A stretch of DNA of 64,000 nt from Sapria himalayana (taxonomy: Eukaryota > Streptophyta > Magnoliopsida > Malpighiales > Rafflesiaceae): NCBI GenBank assembly GCA_029783825.1, contig JAREIK010016252.1, positions 1 through 64,000 of the forward strand, given 5' to 3'. The notes under the pieces are model-generated. The model was not told the origin of the DNA, ran no database searches, and saw nothing but the letters and a program-made list of their open reading frames with translations. Below are positions 1 through 11,559 of this stretch, piece after piece. The translations under genes and the position numbers were made by a program. The number at the start of each line of letters is the position of its first letter. Position 1 is the stretch's first letter.

Positions 1-119
1 GTTAAATTCATCCTTAAATTTTCGAATTTACTTTTGTTTCGAGATTTCCATATACACCAAATAATTAGATGCGGTAGTTTTTGGTTGAGCCATTTCCTGG
101 TGGGCTTTTCTTTGTTTCT
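1..119. other. Unassigned left edge
   Basis: Short AT-rich stretch before the pyrimidine array. No gene or repeat end is recognised. The last part (about 106-155) is repeated with small changes near 437-480 inside the array, so it is probably part of the same repeat block. Confidence 0.3.
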
Positions 120-1128
120 ACTTAATATTATTATTCTCTTTATTCTTTTTATCTTTTTATTCTTCTTATTCTTCGTATTCTTCTTATTTTTCTTATTTTT
201 CTTATTCTTTTTTTTTTCTTCTATTCTACTTATTCTTCTAATTATTTTTATTATTCTTATTCTTTTTATTCTTTTATTCTTGCTATTCTTCTTATTATTC
301 TTTTTCTTTTTATTCTTCTCTTCTTATTCTTATTTTTCTTCTTTTTCTTCTTATTCTTCTTATTCTTCTTATTCTTCTTATCTTTTTGATTCTTCTTATT
401 CTTTTTTTTTCTTATTTTTCTTATTCTTTTTATTATTTTCTTTGTTTCTACTCAATCTTATTATTCTTTTTATTCTTTTATTTTATTATTCTTCTTATCT
501 TCTTATTCTTCTATTCTTTTTTTCTTCTTATTCTTTTTTTTCTTCTTATTCTACTTATTCTTCTAAATATTTTTATTATTCTTATTCTTTTTATTCTTGT
601 TATTCTTGTTATTCTTCTTATTATTCTTATTCTTTTTATTCTTCTCTTCTTCTTATTCTTCTTTTTTTCTTATTGTTCTTATTCTTCTTATTCTTTTATA
701 TTTTTATATTACTTATTCTTCTTTTCTTCTTATTCTTTTTATTCTTCTTATTCTACAATTCTTCTAATTATACTTATTTTTCTTATTCTTCTTATCTTTG
801 TATTCTGGTATTCATCTTATTCTTCTTTTTCTTCTTATGCTTCTTATTCTTCTTATTTTCTTCTTATTCTTCTCATTCTTCTTATTCTTCTCATTTTTCT
901 TATTCTTCTTACTCTTTGTATTCCTGGTATTCATCTTATTCTTCTTTTTCTTCTTATGCTTCTTATTCTTCTTATTCTTCTTATTCTTCTCATTCTTCTT
1001 ATTCTTCTCATTCTTCTTATTCTTCTCATTCTTTTTATTCTTCTTATTCTTATTATTTATTTTTTCTTCTTATTCTTCTTATTTTTCTTATACTTCTTAT
1101 TCTTTTTATTCTTCTTATTCTTTTTTTG
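120..1128 (+). repeat. TTCTTA-type microsatellite array (about 1 kb)
   Basis: Nearly pure pyrimidine strand made of TTCTTATTC, TTTTTATTC and similar 6-9 bp units. It abuts the 3' end of LINE-1 and reads AAGAAT/AATAAG in the LINE sense, so it is probably the expanded tail of that LINE. Larger blocks are duplicated inside it: the segment near 795-860 recurs about 118 bp later at 912-980. Long Leu/Phe/Ser/Tyr-rich reading frames here are translations of the repeat and not genes. Confidence 0.9.
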
Positions 1129-2520
1129 AAAGGTTATTTTATTATTATACCCTCTCTTTTGGAAGAGGAATGTCATTGTTTACAAACTAAAACTACCTTT
1201 TACCTTTTTACACCATGTCTCAGTAATCCATTATAAAATAAAATAACAAAATCTAAACCTTTTTTAAATACATTCTATAAATGCTATTTTCACATGCATA
1301 TTTTAGTCCTTGCATCTGTGAGGCTTGGCTCATCTTTCTGGACTTTTCCATTTGGTTGACCCTACTGCCCCGTCAGCTTTCCTAGCTTTATCCTACCATT
1401 TCCTTTGCTCTTTTGATTATCCTTGCTTCTTTAGACATCTTGCTAATCTTTCTCCTCCCATTTGATTTCAAGCTTTCTTGACCTCCCTAATTTAGTGCTT
1501 TATCTCTTCTTGTAGCCTTTTGTATATGATGCTACAGAAAACTCTTCCCACCTCTTATTGACTACCCACCTACTCAAATACAAGACATCCGGCCATAACA
1601 ATCAAGTTGACTATTATTTCGCTAGAAACAGATTGTGTTGACTGTTACAGCCTGCACAGTTTATACAGACTTCTTTACAAGACTTACAGACAGCCCATTC
1701 TGACTTATCTTACATTCAACATCATTATACTGTTGTATATCAGCAGGCTCTAACCGACCACTTACAAATACCCCATTTTGACCACACTTGACTGACAGCC
1801 TCTTTCCTAACATTACCTATACTTCCTCTTGGCCGACACCTTACCTGCATCCCTTTGATATCTACCTCAGTATGCTTCTCTCTGCTTATGAAACCTGTAA
1901 AACTAGCCAGAAAACATTCCTACATAGCTTTATATTATTACAGTCCATTCTACCTTACAATTCCTAGTCCATTGTTGTTCCATATTCTCATCACATTACA
2001 ATAACATATTCATAACACCATCACAAACAATTGATCCTAAACGAGCCTTTTCTGCATTTTCCTTCATATTTCTATCTCCCTCCTTTGGTATTCCATGCTT
2101 CCTATCCAGAAACAGCTTCTGTACCCCCCCCCCCCTTTTCTCCTTTTTTTTCGTAGATTTAGTACCTTACCTACGTACATAAAACAAAAAACCACAAAAG
2201 CTAGTATATCTTTATAACATGGCCACATCCTGTCTGATTTGATCATCATAGATTTATTCACCCCTTAGGACCATGGTGACTCTTGAATTATTCAAGACCT
2301 TCACCTGCCATTTGGCTAAAAACTACAAAAAAACTCAAAAATAAATGTAAAAATAAAAATTGAATAAGCTCAACCTCCTTGATCCCCCTACGTCCCGACT
2401 TCTAACTTCTAATCTTTATTCTTTTGTATTCTAATATATGGATATCCTATTTTATCTAAAATTATTAAACCTAGAAACCTGACCGGCATGTTATCGCTTT
2501 CAAATTCTTACCTCTCTTTC
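1129..2520 (-). other. LINE-1 3' untranslated region
   Basis: No coding signal. The sense-strand end near 1129-1190 has a pattern also seen at the LINE-2 3' end: CCAAAAG, an AAGG or GAGGG run, ATAATAAAA, an ACCTT-like run, then A-rich sequence passing into AAGAAT repeats. A poly-C tract (on the plus strand) lies at about 2127-2138. The short minus-strand frame at 2064-2261 has no recognised homology. Confidence 0.6.
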
Positions 2521-2530
2521 TCCTTCCTTC

Positions 2531-3069
2531 CTATGCTAATTTGTCCGCTAGTGTGTTTGCCTCTCTAAATATTTGTGTTCGAACTCCTTTTGTTTCAACT
2601 AACAATTTTTTAATTATACTAATATCCTCCTCAAATCTCCACAATTCAATTTTACCTAGAGCAAGATCTACAAGCAAGCTTGAATCTACTTGTACTTGAA
2701 TATTTTGAAAGTTATTTTCTTTACAAATCTGCAGACCCTTATGCAAGGCCATAATTTCCACCTGCAAGGATAAAAAGGATTCACCCCTCATCGTAAAAGC
2801 TTTCATTATCCTGCCATCTTCATCTCTTATTGCACCTCCCCCACCTGCAACTCCCATTTCTCTTTACAACTATTATCCGTGTTTAGGGCTAATCCACCTT
2901 GCGGAGGCTTTTCCCAGCTGATAACTTTTTTTTTTGGCTGCTTTCTTGTTTTCGTAGAGAAAGCATTTTTCCTATTTTCATCTACCTCTATGTTTCTAAT
3001 CTTTATTGGGCTGCCAAGCTGAGATAAAAGAGCTTTCCCTTTTGATTTCTTATAATATATTATCAACAT
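2531..3069 (-). pseudogene. LINE-1 ORF2 C-terminal RNase H domain (frameshifted)
   Basis: RNase H-like domain (RVT_3 type) at the end of plant LINE ORF2, which would degrade the RNA strand of RNA/DNA hybrids. It is read in two overlapping frames. The upstream frame has the first catalytic Asp in LNTDN after a WEKPPQGG stretch. The downstream frame has GGAIRDEDGRIMKAF, the Glu in LQVEIMAL, the Asp in VQVDSSLLVDLA, and the last Asp in ANTLADKLA. All four expected acidic positions therefore survive, with a frameshift near 2830-2857. LINE-2 has the counterpart NIQIHVDSNLLVV. Confidence 0.85.
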
Positions 3070-3125
3070 TCATTGGGATGCCCTCAAAGTTGCTTTAATT
3101 ATAGCATTCCATAAACACCAAACCA

Positions 3126-3530
3126 CTATGTGTGGAATATAATTTTTATCAATTTAAGAATTTTATTTTTAGTATACTTCTTACTCCAATTTTTTAATCT
3201 ATTTTTCAAGTCTACACTACCTACTTCAATATCCACCTCCACCTCTAACTTCTGCCATAACTTAGATGCTATATTTCCTGTTGAAAATAAGTGATTAGTA
3301 TTTTTAGCCTCTTGAAAGTAGCATTCACATCTAGATGCTAACCTTATACCTCTTCTTTGCATGGTATCATCCACTGGAATCACATTCGAAAGTAATTTCC
3401 ACATAAATACATTTATTTTTTGTGGCAACTCCTTTACCCATGCCATTTTAAATATCTCTTGCATTGGCCTTTTATTTCTTACCAGCCATTTTGCACTCTT
3501 TAATGTAAATTTCTCTTGTGGGTTCAACAT
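3126..3530 (-). pseudogene. LINE-1 ORF2 zf-RVT domain
   Basis: A 134-residue open segment matching the zinc-binding domain after plant LINE reverse transcriptases (zf-RVT). Visible family features are a basic start with FTLKSAKWLVRN, the core KINVFMWKLLSNVIPVDDT, a Cys pair region with RLASRCECYF, and NHLFSTGNIASKLW, where the family has an H-x-F and a final W. LINE-2 has the paralogous RLASICECCSVVVENIEHLF. It lies between the RT and RNase H parts. The plus-strand frames at 3361-3707 are antisense shadows. Confidence 0.8.
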
Positions 3531-3699
3531 TTATTTCCATCCACTACTAACCAATATTGCATGCTTCTCAACAATATCTGTTGTTTTCACATCAATTTCC
3601 AGCTTTTAGATGCATTTCTTGGATTTTTGAAAGCATTATTGCCAAGCCCATACCAAGCTTTTATATATTCCGCCCACAGGCCACCATTTTCCTTCAGCC

Positions 3700-5100
3700 T
3701 CCACTAGTTTTTACAGGTCCAGGCTTTGGCTAAATCATTTAAGGTGGAGAAGCCTAAACCAGCTTCATTCTTTGGATAACATAAATCTACCCATCTTTTC
3801 TAGTGGAGCTTATATTTACCTTCTTTTTTACCCCATAAAAAATTAGACATTTCTTTTTCTAGCTTCTTTATTATTATTTTTGGTGGCTGAATTGACATTA
3901 AAATTTGTGCTAACGAGCCTTGTAGCACGTGTTATCAATGTGATTCTTCCCTCCATACATAATAATTCCTCTTTCTAGCCAGCTATTTTATGTCTCATTT
4001 TTTCCACTAAAAATTCAATTCCTCCTCTTCTTAGCTCTTCCTTCATAGATCGGGCCCAAATACATTAGTGCACATTTCTTTTGTAAAATTTCATAACTTT
4101 TTTTCTTCTAAGTTACATTATCAAATGCTCTTCCTGATAACATAAATTGCATTTATTTTTATTTAATTTTTGCCCTGTCTCTTCTTCAAATGTTTGCAAA
4201 AGCTTTGACATGTTTCTCATCGATTTACTGCTAGCATTTGTAAAAATTATAACATCATCCACGTATGCCAAGCAGCTCACATTAGGTGTGTGCCTTGGCT
4301 GTTTATAAGTGATTATGTACCCTCTTTCATTTTGTTTTTTAAATTTACAATGAATAATTCAAGGAATATATTAAGCAAGGAGGGAGAGAGTGGGTCCCCT
4401 TGCATGAGCATGCTTATAAGTTTAATTAGGATTCTGACCCAAGTACTAGAAACACATCTGTACATTAGGTCTATCCAGAATTCTGAGAAGCCCATTTTAC
4501 TCATTAGATATCATAAGATATCCCATTCCACTCTACCAATGCTTTTGAAAGGTCCAGTTTCAAAATTACATTATGACCTCTAGCCCTCGCTCCTATTTCC
4601 TTTATCATTTCCAAGACTATATTAATGTTTTCAATCATTAACATATTTTTTATAAATCCTGCTTGTTCCATGGATACGATGGAATGGAGATTCTTACTAA
4701 ACCTATCCTGAAGCAATTTGGCTAAAATTTTATAGATCGTATTACATAGGATAATTGGCCTGAAATCTTCTAATCTCTATGGATTTACTTTTTTAGGAAT
4801 CAGTATGATAAAAGAATTAGCATGCCTTTGTATTTTCTGCACCTGCAAAGATCCATGCTATAGTTGCGACTGGCTCTTTTTTTTATCGACCAGGCACATT
4901 GAAAAAAGCCATTATTCCAACCATCAGTCCTACGGCGCTATCTATATTAGCACTAAATACTGCTTCTTTCACCTCTTCTCCAAGAGCTTCCTCCAAGGCT
5001 TTATTATCCTCTCCTTGACTCTCCTTTCAATCTTTTGCATTAATGTGCACTCTCTAAGTGAATTCAGCCCACATAGATGACTTTTAGATAATTCTTCTAA
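3700..5100 (-). pseudogene. LINE-1 ORF2 reverse transcriptase
   Basis: Broken RT domain. In sense order it shows QAGFIKNMLMIENI, then LKLDLSKAL (motif A, Asp kept, Phe-Asp lost), then MQGDPLSPSLLNIFLE (motif B), then the catalytic YVDD box at 4254-4265 followed by VIIFTNASSKSMRNM. The parts lie in at least three frames with several stops, so no enzyme is made. RT would copy LINE RNA at the nicked target (target-primed reverse transcription). Motif order and spacing match LINE-2 at 12.5-13.6 kb. Confidence 0.88.
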
Positions 5101-6255
5101 TTCATTATCTATTTCCTCCTCCTTTTATAACCAAACCCCATTTGTTGATTTTAAACCTTTTATTCTCTGCCTTGAGGTTCTGACTTTCACCATTGCATTA
5201 AAAAACTTTGTGTTTTTATCTCCATCCTATAACCAATTTATTCTAGTCCTCTATTTCTAGATGACATCTTCCATGTGCATTCTAAGCATTAGTTATGCTT
5301 TTGCTTTACTGATTTCGATCCTTGTAGCATCACTTGGGCACTCTTCATATTCAATTTCTAGTGTCGCTACTTTCTGCTCCGCCTCTTTAATTTTTAGAGT
5401 TATATTTTCAAACACTTCCTTATTCCATTTGCTTAGCTCCAGATATAACCTGTACATCTTTGTAGCTAGTATTTGCATAGGGTTCCCCTTAGCTGGCCTT
5501 TCCCATGTATTCATTACAATATTATCAAAATCTTTGTGCATACCCCACATATTTTGAAATTTAAAGCATATGTGTCTCTGGGCTCTCTTGTAGTGTCAGC
5601 AAGAGTGGGCTATGATCTGAGCATGTCTGCTAAAATGCTTCACCTTTATTCCGCTAGTTTATCCATCCATTTCATATTATAAGGTTCCAATCTAGTCTGG
5701 ACCAATTGCCCCATTCTCTTCCAGTTATTACACCAAGTAAACTTTGACCCCAAAAAATCTGCCTCCATTAGATTAGCTCTAGCTATTGTCTCGTTGAACT
5801 ATGCTACTGCTAATGGATCCTATGGTCTTCCTCCTCTTTTTTGCTTAAAATTCCTAATAACATTGAAGTCTCCTTCGATGATCCACGGGCCCTTCAATGC
5901 GTCTAATTCATTTATTTCCTACCATAGGGTCTTCCTTTCTTCCTTGCATTACTTGCATATACTACCGAAATAATTAATTCTGACTGAATTCCTAGTTTAA
6001 AACTGGCAATTTGCTCGACTCACAAGAATATTTCAATATCCATTGAATCATTCCACAAAACCCATAGCTTCCTCATTATAATTTGAGAAGGCTTTATCTA
6101 GACCAATTATCTTTCTATATTTTTCAAACTGATCTATTTTAACCATTGGTTCATCTAAAAGGAGTATTTTAATTTTATGTATTTTAATTAGTCTTCTAAT
6201 TTATTTATTGTTGGGGCATTCGCCACTCCTCTTAAATTTCAAAATAAACTATTAA
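5101..6255 (-). pseudogene. LINE-1 ORF2 endonuclease and linker
   Basis: Remnant of the N-terminal APE-type endonuclease, which nicks target DNA. Visible motifs are GDFNVIRN (GDFN at 5862-5873, preceded by PWIIE) and SDHSPLLL near 5600-5625, the catalytic Ser-Asp-His signature. The helical linker before RT is well kept at 5293-5550 (WNKEVFENITLKIKEAEQK). Frameshifts and stops separate the blocks. LINE-2 has the same three landmarks. Confidence 0.8.
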
Positions 6256-6355
6256 ACATTTCTATGAAAATCTAGATTGTGCTCTAGTGGTGCATTTTGA
6301 CTCATATTTCATGTTTGCATATTTCTTCATATTTCTTGAAGGCTTACTTAAGCTA

Positions 6356-6814
6356 GGTGGTGCTAGAGGTGTCAACCGGGCCAGGCCGGCCCGACCCGGC
6401 ACGAGGCAGCACGGAAAATCCCGTGCCCGGGCCCGTGCCATGCCCGGGTTAGGCAAGAGCCGTGCCGTGCCTTGCGGTGCCTGGCCCGGCACGGTTCGGC
6501 CCGTGGCATGGCACACCAGCACGGGTTTGTCCCGTGCTGGGTGTCCCTTGAGCCCGACCCCGCGATGGCTCCTCCCGCAAAAAAGACCGTGGGTCGGGTC
6601 TGATTCGACCCGACCCGGTCCCCCGAATCCCAAACCGTACGGACAGGCCAACCCGAGCAGGCCCGGCATGGCATGGCACGGCCCGCCGTGCCTGGGGCCG
6701 TGCCGGGCCAAGCTATTTTAAACTGTGCCTGGCTGGGCACGTAGGCAAGCTCGTGCTCAAAAAAAATGGGCCGGGCAGGCCCGACCCGACCCGTTTGACA
6801 CCTCTTGGTGGTGC
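6356..6814. repeat. 8-bp target site duplication flanking MITE-1
   Basis: GGTGGTGC occurs at 6356-6363 and again at 6807-6814, directly outside the inverted ends of the GC-rich element. Eight-bp duplications are the mark of hAT superfamily insertion. Confidence 0.85.
6364..6806. mobile_element. MITE-1: GC-rich non-autonomous hAT-type element, 443 bp
   Basis: It begins TAGAGGTGTCAA and ends TTGACACCTCTT, so the terminal inverted repeat is 12 bp with one mismatch at the first base. It is flanked by the duplication GGTGGTGC. The interior is GC-rich, made of GGCCCG, GGCACGG and CGGGTCGG words on both strands, in sharp contrast to the AT-rich surroundings. Open frames on both strands (for example 6287-6721 plus and 6262-6711 minus) arise from this composition and are not genes. 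A 396-bp relative lies at 22092-22487. Confidence 0.88.
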
Positions 6815-8360
6815 TTGTTTTTTATCCTCTACTAGACTCATTTTCTCTAAACATCTTCCTAATTTTCTAATTACTTCCATCGTTATTTCTCTGTTTTGCA
6901 GGACTTCTCTATGCATTGTCTGCACATTAACCATAGAATTAGCCTATGGTAATTGAGAATACATCATATATACTTTTTTTATTATGGTTAATAAAAGGCC
7001 AGCTTTTTGCCTCCGATTCATCCTTCGATAGGAGGTCATCCTCTGTCCAATCGTAGGTATCTATGGTTGAGACTAAGTCTCTCTTCTTTCTCTTATCCCT
7101 TCTCCCTCCTCTATTTCTTCCTCCCTTGCCTTCCTCCATTCCTTGTATTCCTACACTTTCTGCTAGCCAATTTTTAATCTCTTCCCTCTTACTCCTTCCT
7201 AAATTCTCTTCAACCTTCTTCTATATTTCCCCAATCCCTATTCCTACTTCCCCTTCTTTTACCCTCTCTCACCCACCTTACTCTTTTCACTCTTTTTTTA
7301 TCCTATGTCCCATCCTAACTCTATATCCTCATCCTTTTTCCTATTTCCTTCCCTTTTTTCTGCCCTCTATCCCCTCTCCTTCACACTTCTTCCATCTCCT
7401 TCTTTAAACCGTTTCTTCACCCATTTTCTGCCTCTCCTTCCGCTATCTTCCTTGGCACCCTTACACTACTTCCTACCCTTCTCATTTTATAAACAATACC
7501 CCTCCCTGTGCCCCAATCTACAATAGTTGAAGTAATAGCTTGGCATGGATTATAGTATGACTTCCTGTGAGAATCCGTTATCTAAGTCACAACCGATCCA
7601 TATTCTCTTAGGTGAAGGGACCCAAAGATCAACTATATGGATAGTCTAGCCATGCTCGGTTTGGTCATGTAGGCCATATTCTTTTTATAAGAAGAATATA
7701 AAGAAAAACAAGAATATGAAAACGAATAATAATAATAATAATAATATGAAGAATAAGAAGAATAAGAAGAATAAGAAGATAAGAATAATAAGAAGAATAA
7801 AAGAATAAGATGAATAAGAAGAATAAGAAGAATAAGAAGAAGAATAAGAAAAAGAAGAATAGGGAGAATAAAAAAATAAGAATAATAAAAACAATAAAAA
7901 GAATATGAAGAATATTAAGTATATGAAGAATAATTAGAATAAGTAGCACAAGAAAGAATAATAATAAAAAGAATAATATGAAAATTAGAAGAAAAAAACT
8001 AATTAGAAGAATTAGAAAAATATGTAAGCTAATAAAACTAAAATGAATAAAAATAATAAGAAGAATATAAAAAAATAAGAAAAATAAAAAGAATAAGAAG
8101 AATAAGGAAAATAAGAAGAATAGGAAAAAAAAAATATTAAAATAAAAAAAAAATATATAAAAAAAATAAGATGAATAAGAATAATTAGAAGAATATGAAA
8201 AATAAGAAGAATAAAAATAAGAAGAATAAAAAAAAAAATACGAAATAGAAGAATACGAAGAATAAAAGAAGAAGAATAAAAAGAAAAAGAAGAATTAATA
8301 GAATAAGAAAAATATGAAGAATAAAAAGAGTAATAAAAAGAAGAAAAAAAAAGAATAAGT

Positions 8361-8393
<33 letters not shown>
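8361..8393. repeat. Inverted (AAT)n(ATT)n hairpin 1
   Basis: A run of AAT units turns directly into ATT units, giving a perfect inverted repeat with no loop. Similar structures occur at 8634-8681 and 18379-18421. Confidence 0.8.
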
Positions 8394-8632
8394 AGGATAA
8401 TAAGGATAAGAAGAATAAGAAGAATAAGAAGAATAACAAGAATAACAAGAATAACAAAAATAAAAAGAATAACAAGAGTAAGAAGATTAAAAAAAAAGAA
8501 TAAAAAATAACAATTAAAAAGAATAAGAAAATAATAAGAATAATAAGAATTAGAAGAATAACATAATTAAGCGTAATAATAAGAATAAAAAGAATAAAAA
8601 AAAGAATAAGAAGAAGAAAATGAGAAGAAGAA

Positions 8633-8633
<1 letters not shown>

Positions 8634-8680
<47 letters not shown>

Positions 8681-8681
8681 A
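8634..8681. repeat. Inverted (AAT)n(ATT)n hairpin 2
   Basis: AAT units followed at once by ATT units, about 48 bp, inside the AAGAAT array. Same design as hairpin 1. Confidence 0.8.
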
Positions 8682-9914
8682 AGGATTAGAAGAATAAGAA
8701 GGATAAAAACCACAAGATAGATAACAAGGAAAAGAAGTATTAGATGTATAAGAAGGATAAGATTGAAATGAATGATTAGAAGGATAAGAGGGTTAAGAAT
8801 AAGAATAAATAATAATAATACGAATAATAAGAATAAGAAGAATTTGAAGATAAAAAAATAATACAAATACGAAGAATAAGAAGAAAAAAAAGAATAATCA
8901 GAATAATAATACTAAGATGAATAAGAAGAATAATAAGAATAAGAAGAATAATAAGAATAAGAAGAATAAGAAGAATGAGAAGAATAAGAAGAATACGAAG
9001 AATAATAAGAATATGAAGAATAGGAAGAAAAAAAAAGAATAAGATTACTAAGAAAAATAGATTACTAGGAAGAATAAGAAGAATTAGAAAAATAAGTAGA
9101 ATATGAAGAAAAAGACGGAGAACAAGAAGAATAAGTATTAGAATAATAAGTAATATTAGAAGAATAAGATGAATAAGAAGAATCAAAATAATATTAAGAA
9201 TAAGAATAATAAAAATAAAAATAAAAATTAGAAGAATAAGAAAAATAAGAAAAATAAAAAGATTATGAAAAATAAGAAGAATAAGAAGAATTAGAAGAAT
9301 TAAAAGAATTAGAAGAATTAGAAGAATTAAAAGAATTAGAAGAATTAGAAGAATTAAAAGAATTAGAAGAATATGAAGAATAAGATGAATAAGAAGAATA
9401 AGACGAATAAGAAGAATAAAAAGAATTACAAGAATAAAAAAATAAAAATAATAAAAATAATAAAATAATAAGATGAATATGATATAAAGAATAAGTTGAA
9501 AAAATAATAAGAAGAACAAACAAGAAATAGAAGAATAAGAAGAATAATAAAAATAAGTAGAATAAGAAGAATAATAAAAATAAAATGATTAAAAAGTATA
9601 AAAAGAATAAGAAGTTTAAAATAATAATAATAATAAGAATAAAAAAATAAAAAGAAGAAGAACAATAATAAAAATAAGAAGAATTAGAAGAATAATAAGA
9701 ATAACAAAAATAAGAAGAATACCAAAAATAAGTAGAATAATAAGTATAAAAATAAAAAGAAGAATAAGATGAATATTAATAATAAGAAGAAATAGAAGAG
9801 GGTTGTGAATTAAAAATAAGAATAATACGATGAATAAAAAGAATAACTAGAATAACAAGAAAAAAATAAAAAGATTAAGAAGAATAAAAAGAATAAAAAA
9901 AGAAGAAACAAATC

Positions 9915-11450
9915 TTGAAAAATTGTAGCTCTAAGAATCAAAGAAAGAAAGTTAGATTTTTAAAAATAGAAAGCTTCGATTTGTGCAATAATAAGGCCAT
10001 TTACTTTCCCTTGGCAATGCTCGATAAACTTACCAAGCCATTTAATCACACTATCATAGGAAAAGTTTCACATGGAAAGCCTCACGTGAAGGAAATACAA
10101 GAGTTTATTGGAACTTTGAAGCTCAAAGGCAATGTAAAAATGAGGGATTACGATGCTAAACATACTATTCTAATGCCTCGAGGAAGAAGATTTTCAAATG
10201 CTCTAGATGAGGCGACAATGGATAATTAAGTGATATCCTATTATAATGCTAAAATGGACGACTGATTTTATCCCAAAGAAGGAGACCCTGGTAGCTCCGC
10301 TATGGTTTAATTTTTCCAATCTTCTTCATCATCTCTACAGTAAGCATGCTCCCTTCTTCTTAGCAAAATGTATTGGTAAACCGATAATAAGAGATGAGGC
10401 CATGCCTCAATGGTTAAACCAAATAATGCAAGGATTTGTGTGGAGTTTAATCTCCTCATTACCTCCATAGAAACTATGGATTGGCAGTAATGATGAATAT
10501 GAGTTCGTATACCCAATGTTCCAAAATTTATTCCACAATATTGCTTAAAGTGTATAATATGGGCCAGGAGTGGAGGAATGCTTAGTGGAATGGAAGAATG
10601 CAGAAAAATAATAAAAACTATTGCAGAGAGAAGGGAAAAATTGCATGGGTTAAAAAAGATTAGAATAATGAAAAATAATTGGTTGAATATCAGAACGCAT
10701 ACACTAATAATGAGGAATTGAATGTGGCTAGTAGAGGGAAGGAGAAGAATACCCCTGCCCTACTAGATTTTGAAAATAATAGTAGAGAGGAGGAGAACAT
10801 GGGTAGAATGCACAAAATTAATGATAGAGAGAGGGGAGGAAAGAAGGAGAATCAAGAATGGGCAGTGGTAGAATACTTTAATAAAAATAATGATAAAATT
10901 AACAAGTCCCTGCTAGTTCCTGAAAACAAAAATACAGGGGATAAAAGTATAGGTAAAAAATGAAGAAAATATTAATGTTATTAAGGCAGTAGTGAAGGGA
11001 CTTACAATTGCTGAAAATAGTACTTTAGTGGAAAATATAAATCTAGAGGATTCGGCAAGCAGAAACAAGAGGGAAGGAAGGTTTTTCTCAAGAAAGACAC
11101 AAAGGGAGGAGGAACAAAGCTGGATGGATAACATGACCAGCTGGATGACCCAGAAGAGGAGCCCGTCTCCAAGAGCTATACTTTTTCGAAGAAACAAGCA
11201 CATTGGAGGCAAGACAATTATCATATCAATGATGGCTTGCTATTAAAGGCTTAAAGAATGTGATTTCAAACTAGAGAGGAAGCGATGGAGGAAATAAAGG
11301 TTATGAAAATGCACCTCAAGAGGATCTAAAAAATAAATAACAAGGAATAAGAAATAATGGAAAATAGCAATACAAAGGCATCTAGAAATACAAAGAAATA
11401 TTTGATAATGAAATATAAGTCAAAATGTGTAACTAGAGCACAAGTAAAGT
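9915..11450 (+). pseudogene. LINE-2 ORF1 (gag-like, DUF4283 region)
   Basis: Gag-like ORF1. Residues from about 10000 read LDKLTKPFNHTIIGKVSHGK, then FIGTLKLKGNVKMRDYDAKH, the DUF4283 core also present in LINE-3 as FITSLKLKGKVELADYDAKH. The next block (10246-10470) has MLKWTTDFIP, PLWFNFSNLLHHLY and GKPIIRDEA in a shifted frame. A degraded CCHC knuckle lies at about 10546-10585 (CLKC kept, His and last Cys lost). A charged Lys/Glu-rich region (10679-11246) and the tail KASRNTKKYLIMKYKSKC (about 11378-11431) follow. Several frameshifts and stops are present. The true start is uncertain because no clean ATG in frame is seen. Confidence 0.82.
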
Positions 11451-11559
11451 TTTTCATTAATGGATAGTTGCTTATATCGGAATGTGAGAGGAGTAGCAAA
11501 TACTCATACAAAAAAATAGACTTAAAAAATAACAAAAATTCATAAAATTAATATAGTTA

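Larger units (their letters stand above)
1129..7672 (-). mobile_element. LINE-1: 5'-truncated plant L1-type retrotransposon
   Basis: Non-LTR retrotransposon on the minus strand. In sense order it has the C-terminal half of ORF1 (zinc knuckle remnant, acidic tail), then ORF2 with endonuclease, reverse transcriptase, zf-RVT and RNase H regions, then a 3' UTR running into AAGAAT repeats. The 5' end near 7672 lies in the middle of ORF1, which is typical 5' truncation from incomplete reverse transcription. A MITE interrupts ORF1. All coding parts carry stops and frameshifts, so it is immobile. ORF1 and ORF2 segments match LINE-2 and LINE-3 in this window, so the three are one family. Confidence 0.9.
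6256..7672 (-). pseudogene. LINE-1 ORF1 (gag-like), 5'-truncated and split by a MITE
   Basis: Nucleic-acid-binding ORF1 protein of the LINE. In sense order from 7650 a segment reads KRIWIG, then GFSQEVIL, then a zinc knuckle remnant FNYCRLGHREGYC (7493-7533; the first Cys is lost). A basic stretch follows, then YDWTEDDLLSKDESEAKSW at 7000-7060, matching YGWIEEDLLDFPEEESD of LINE-3. The tail KPSRNMKKYANMKYESKC near 6270-6345 matches KASRNTKKYLIMKYKSKC of LINE-2. The MITE at 6364-6806 sits within this tail. Most of the DUF4283 region is absent, consistent with 5' truncation. The plus-strand Ser/Pro-rich frames at 7063-7526 are antisense. Confidence 0.8.
7676..9905 (+). repeat. AAGAAT/AATAAG microsatellite array (2.2 kb)
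   Basis: Purine-rich array of AAGAATAAG, AAAAAGAAT and AATAATAAG units. It separates the 5' end of LINE-1 (opposite strand) from the 5' end of LINE-2 (same purine sense). Sub-arrays differ: GAAGAATTA/AAAGAATTA units dominate 9284-9376. The long minus-strand Leu/Ile/Phe frames are repeat translations. Confidence 0.92.

Noticed and set aside
34..1236. 400-codon Leu/Phe/Ser/Tyr frame resembling a membrane protein
   Set aside because: Translation of TTCTTA repeats. The hydrophobic look is a repeat artefact, as are the minus-strand frames at 8.2-9.6 and 16.9-18.9 kb.
6262..6740. Pro/Arg/Gly-rich frames on both strands, also at 22043-22482
   Set aside because: They lie in GC-rich MITEs where stop codons are rare. 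Only the C-terminal 29 residues of the 6262-6711 frame are real LINE ORF1.
7063..7526. Ser/Pro/Leu-rich plus-strand frames
   Set aside because: Antisense of the basic/acidic part of LINE-1 ORF1 on the minus strand.
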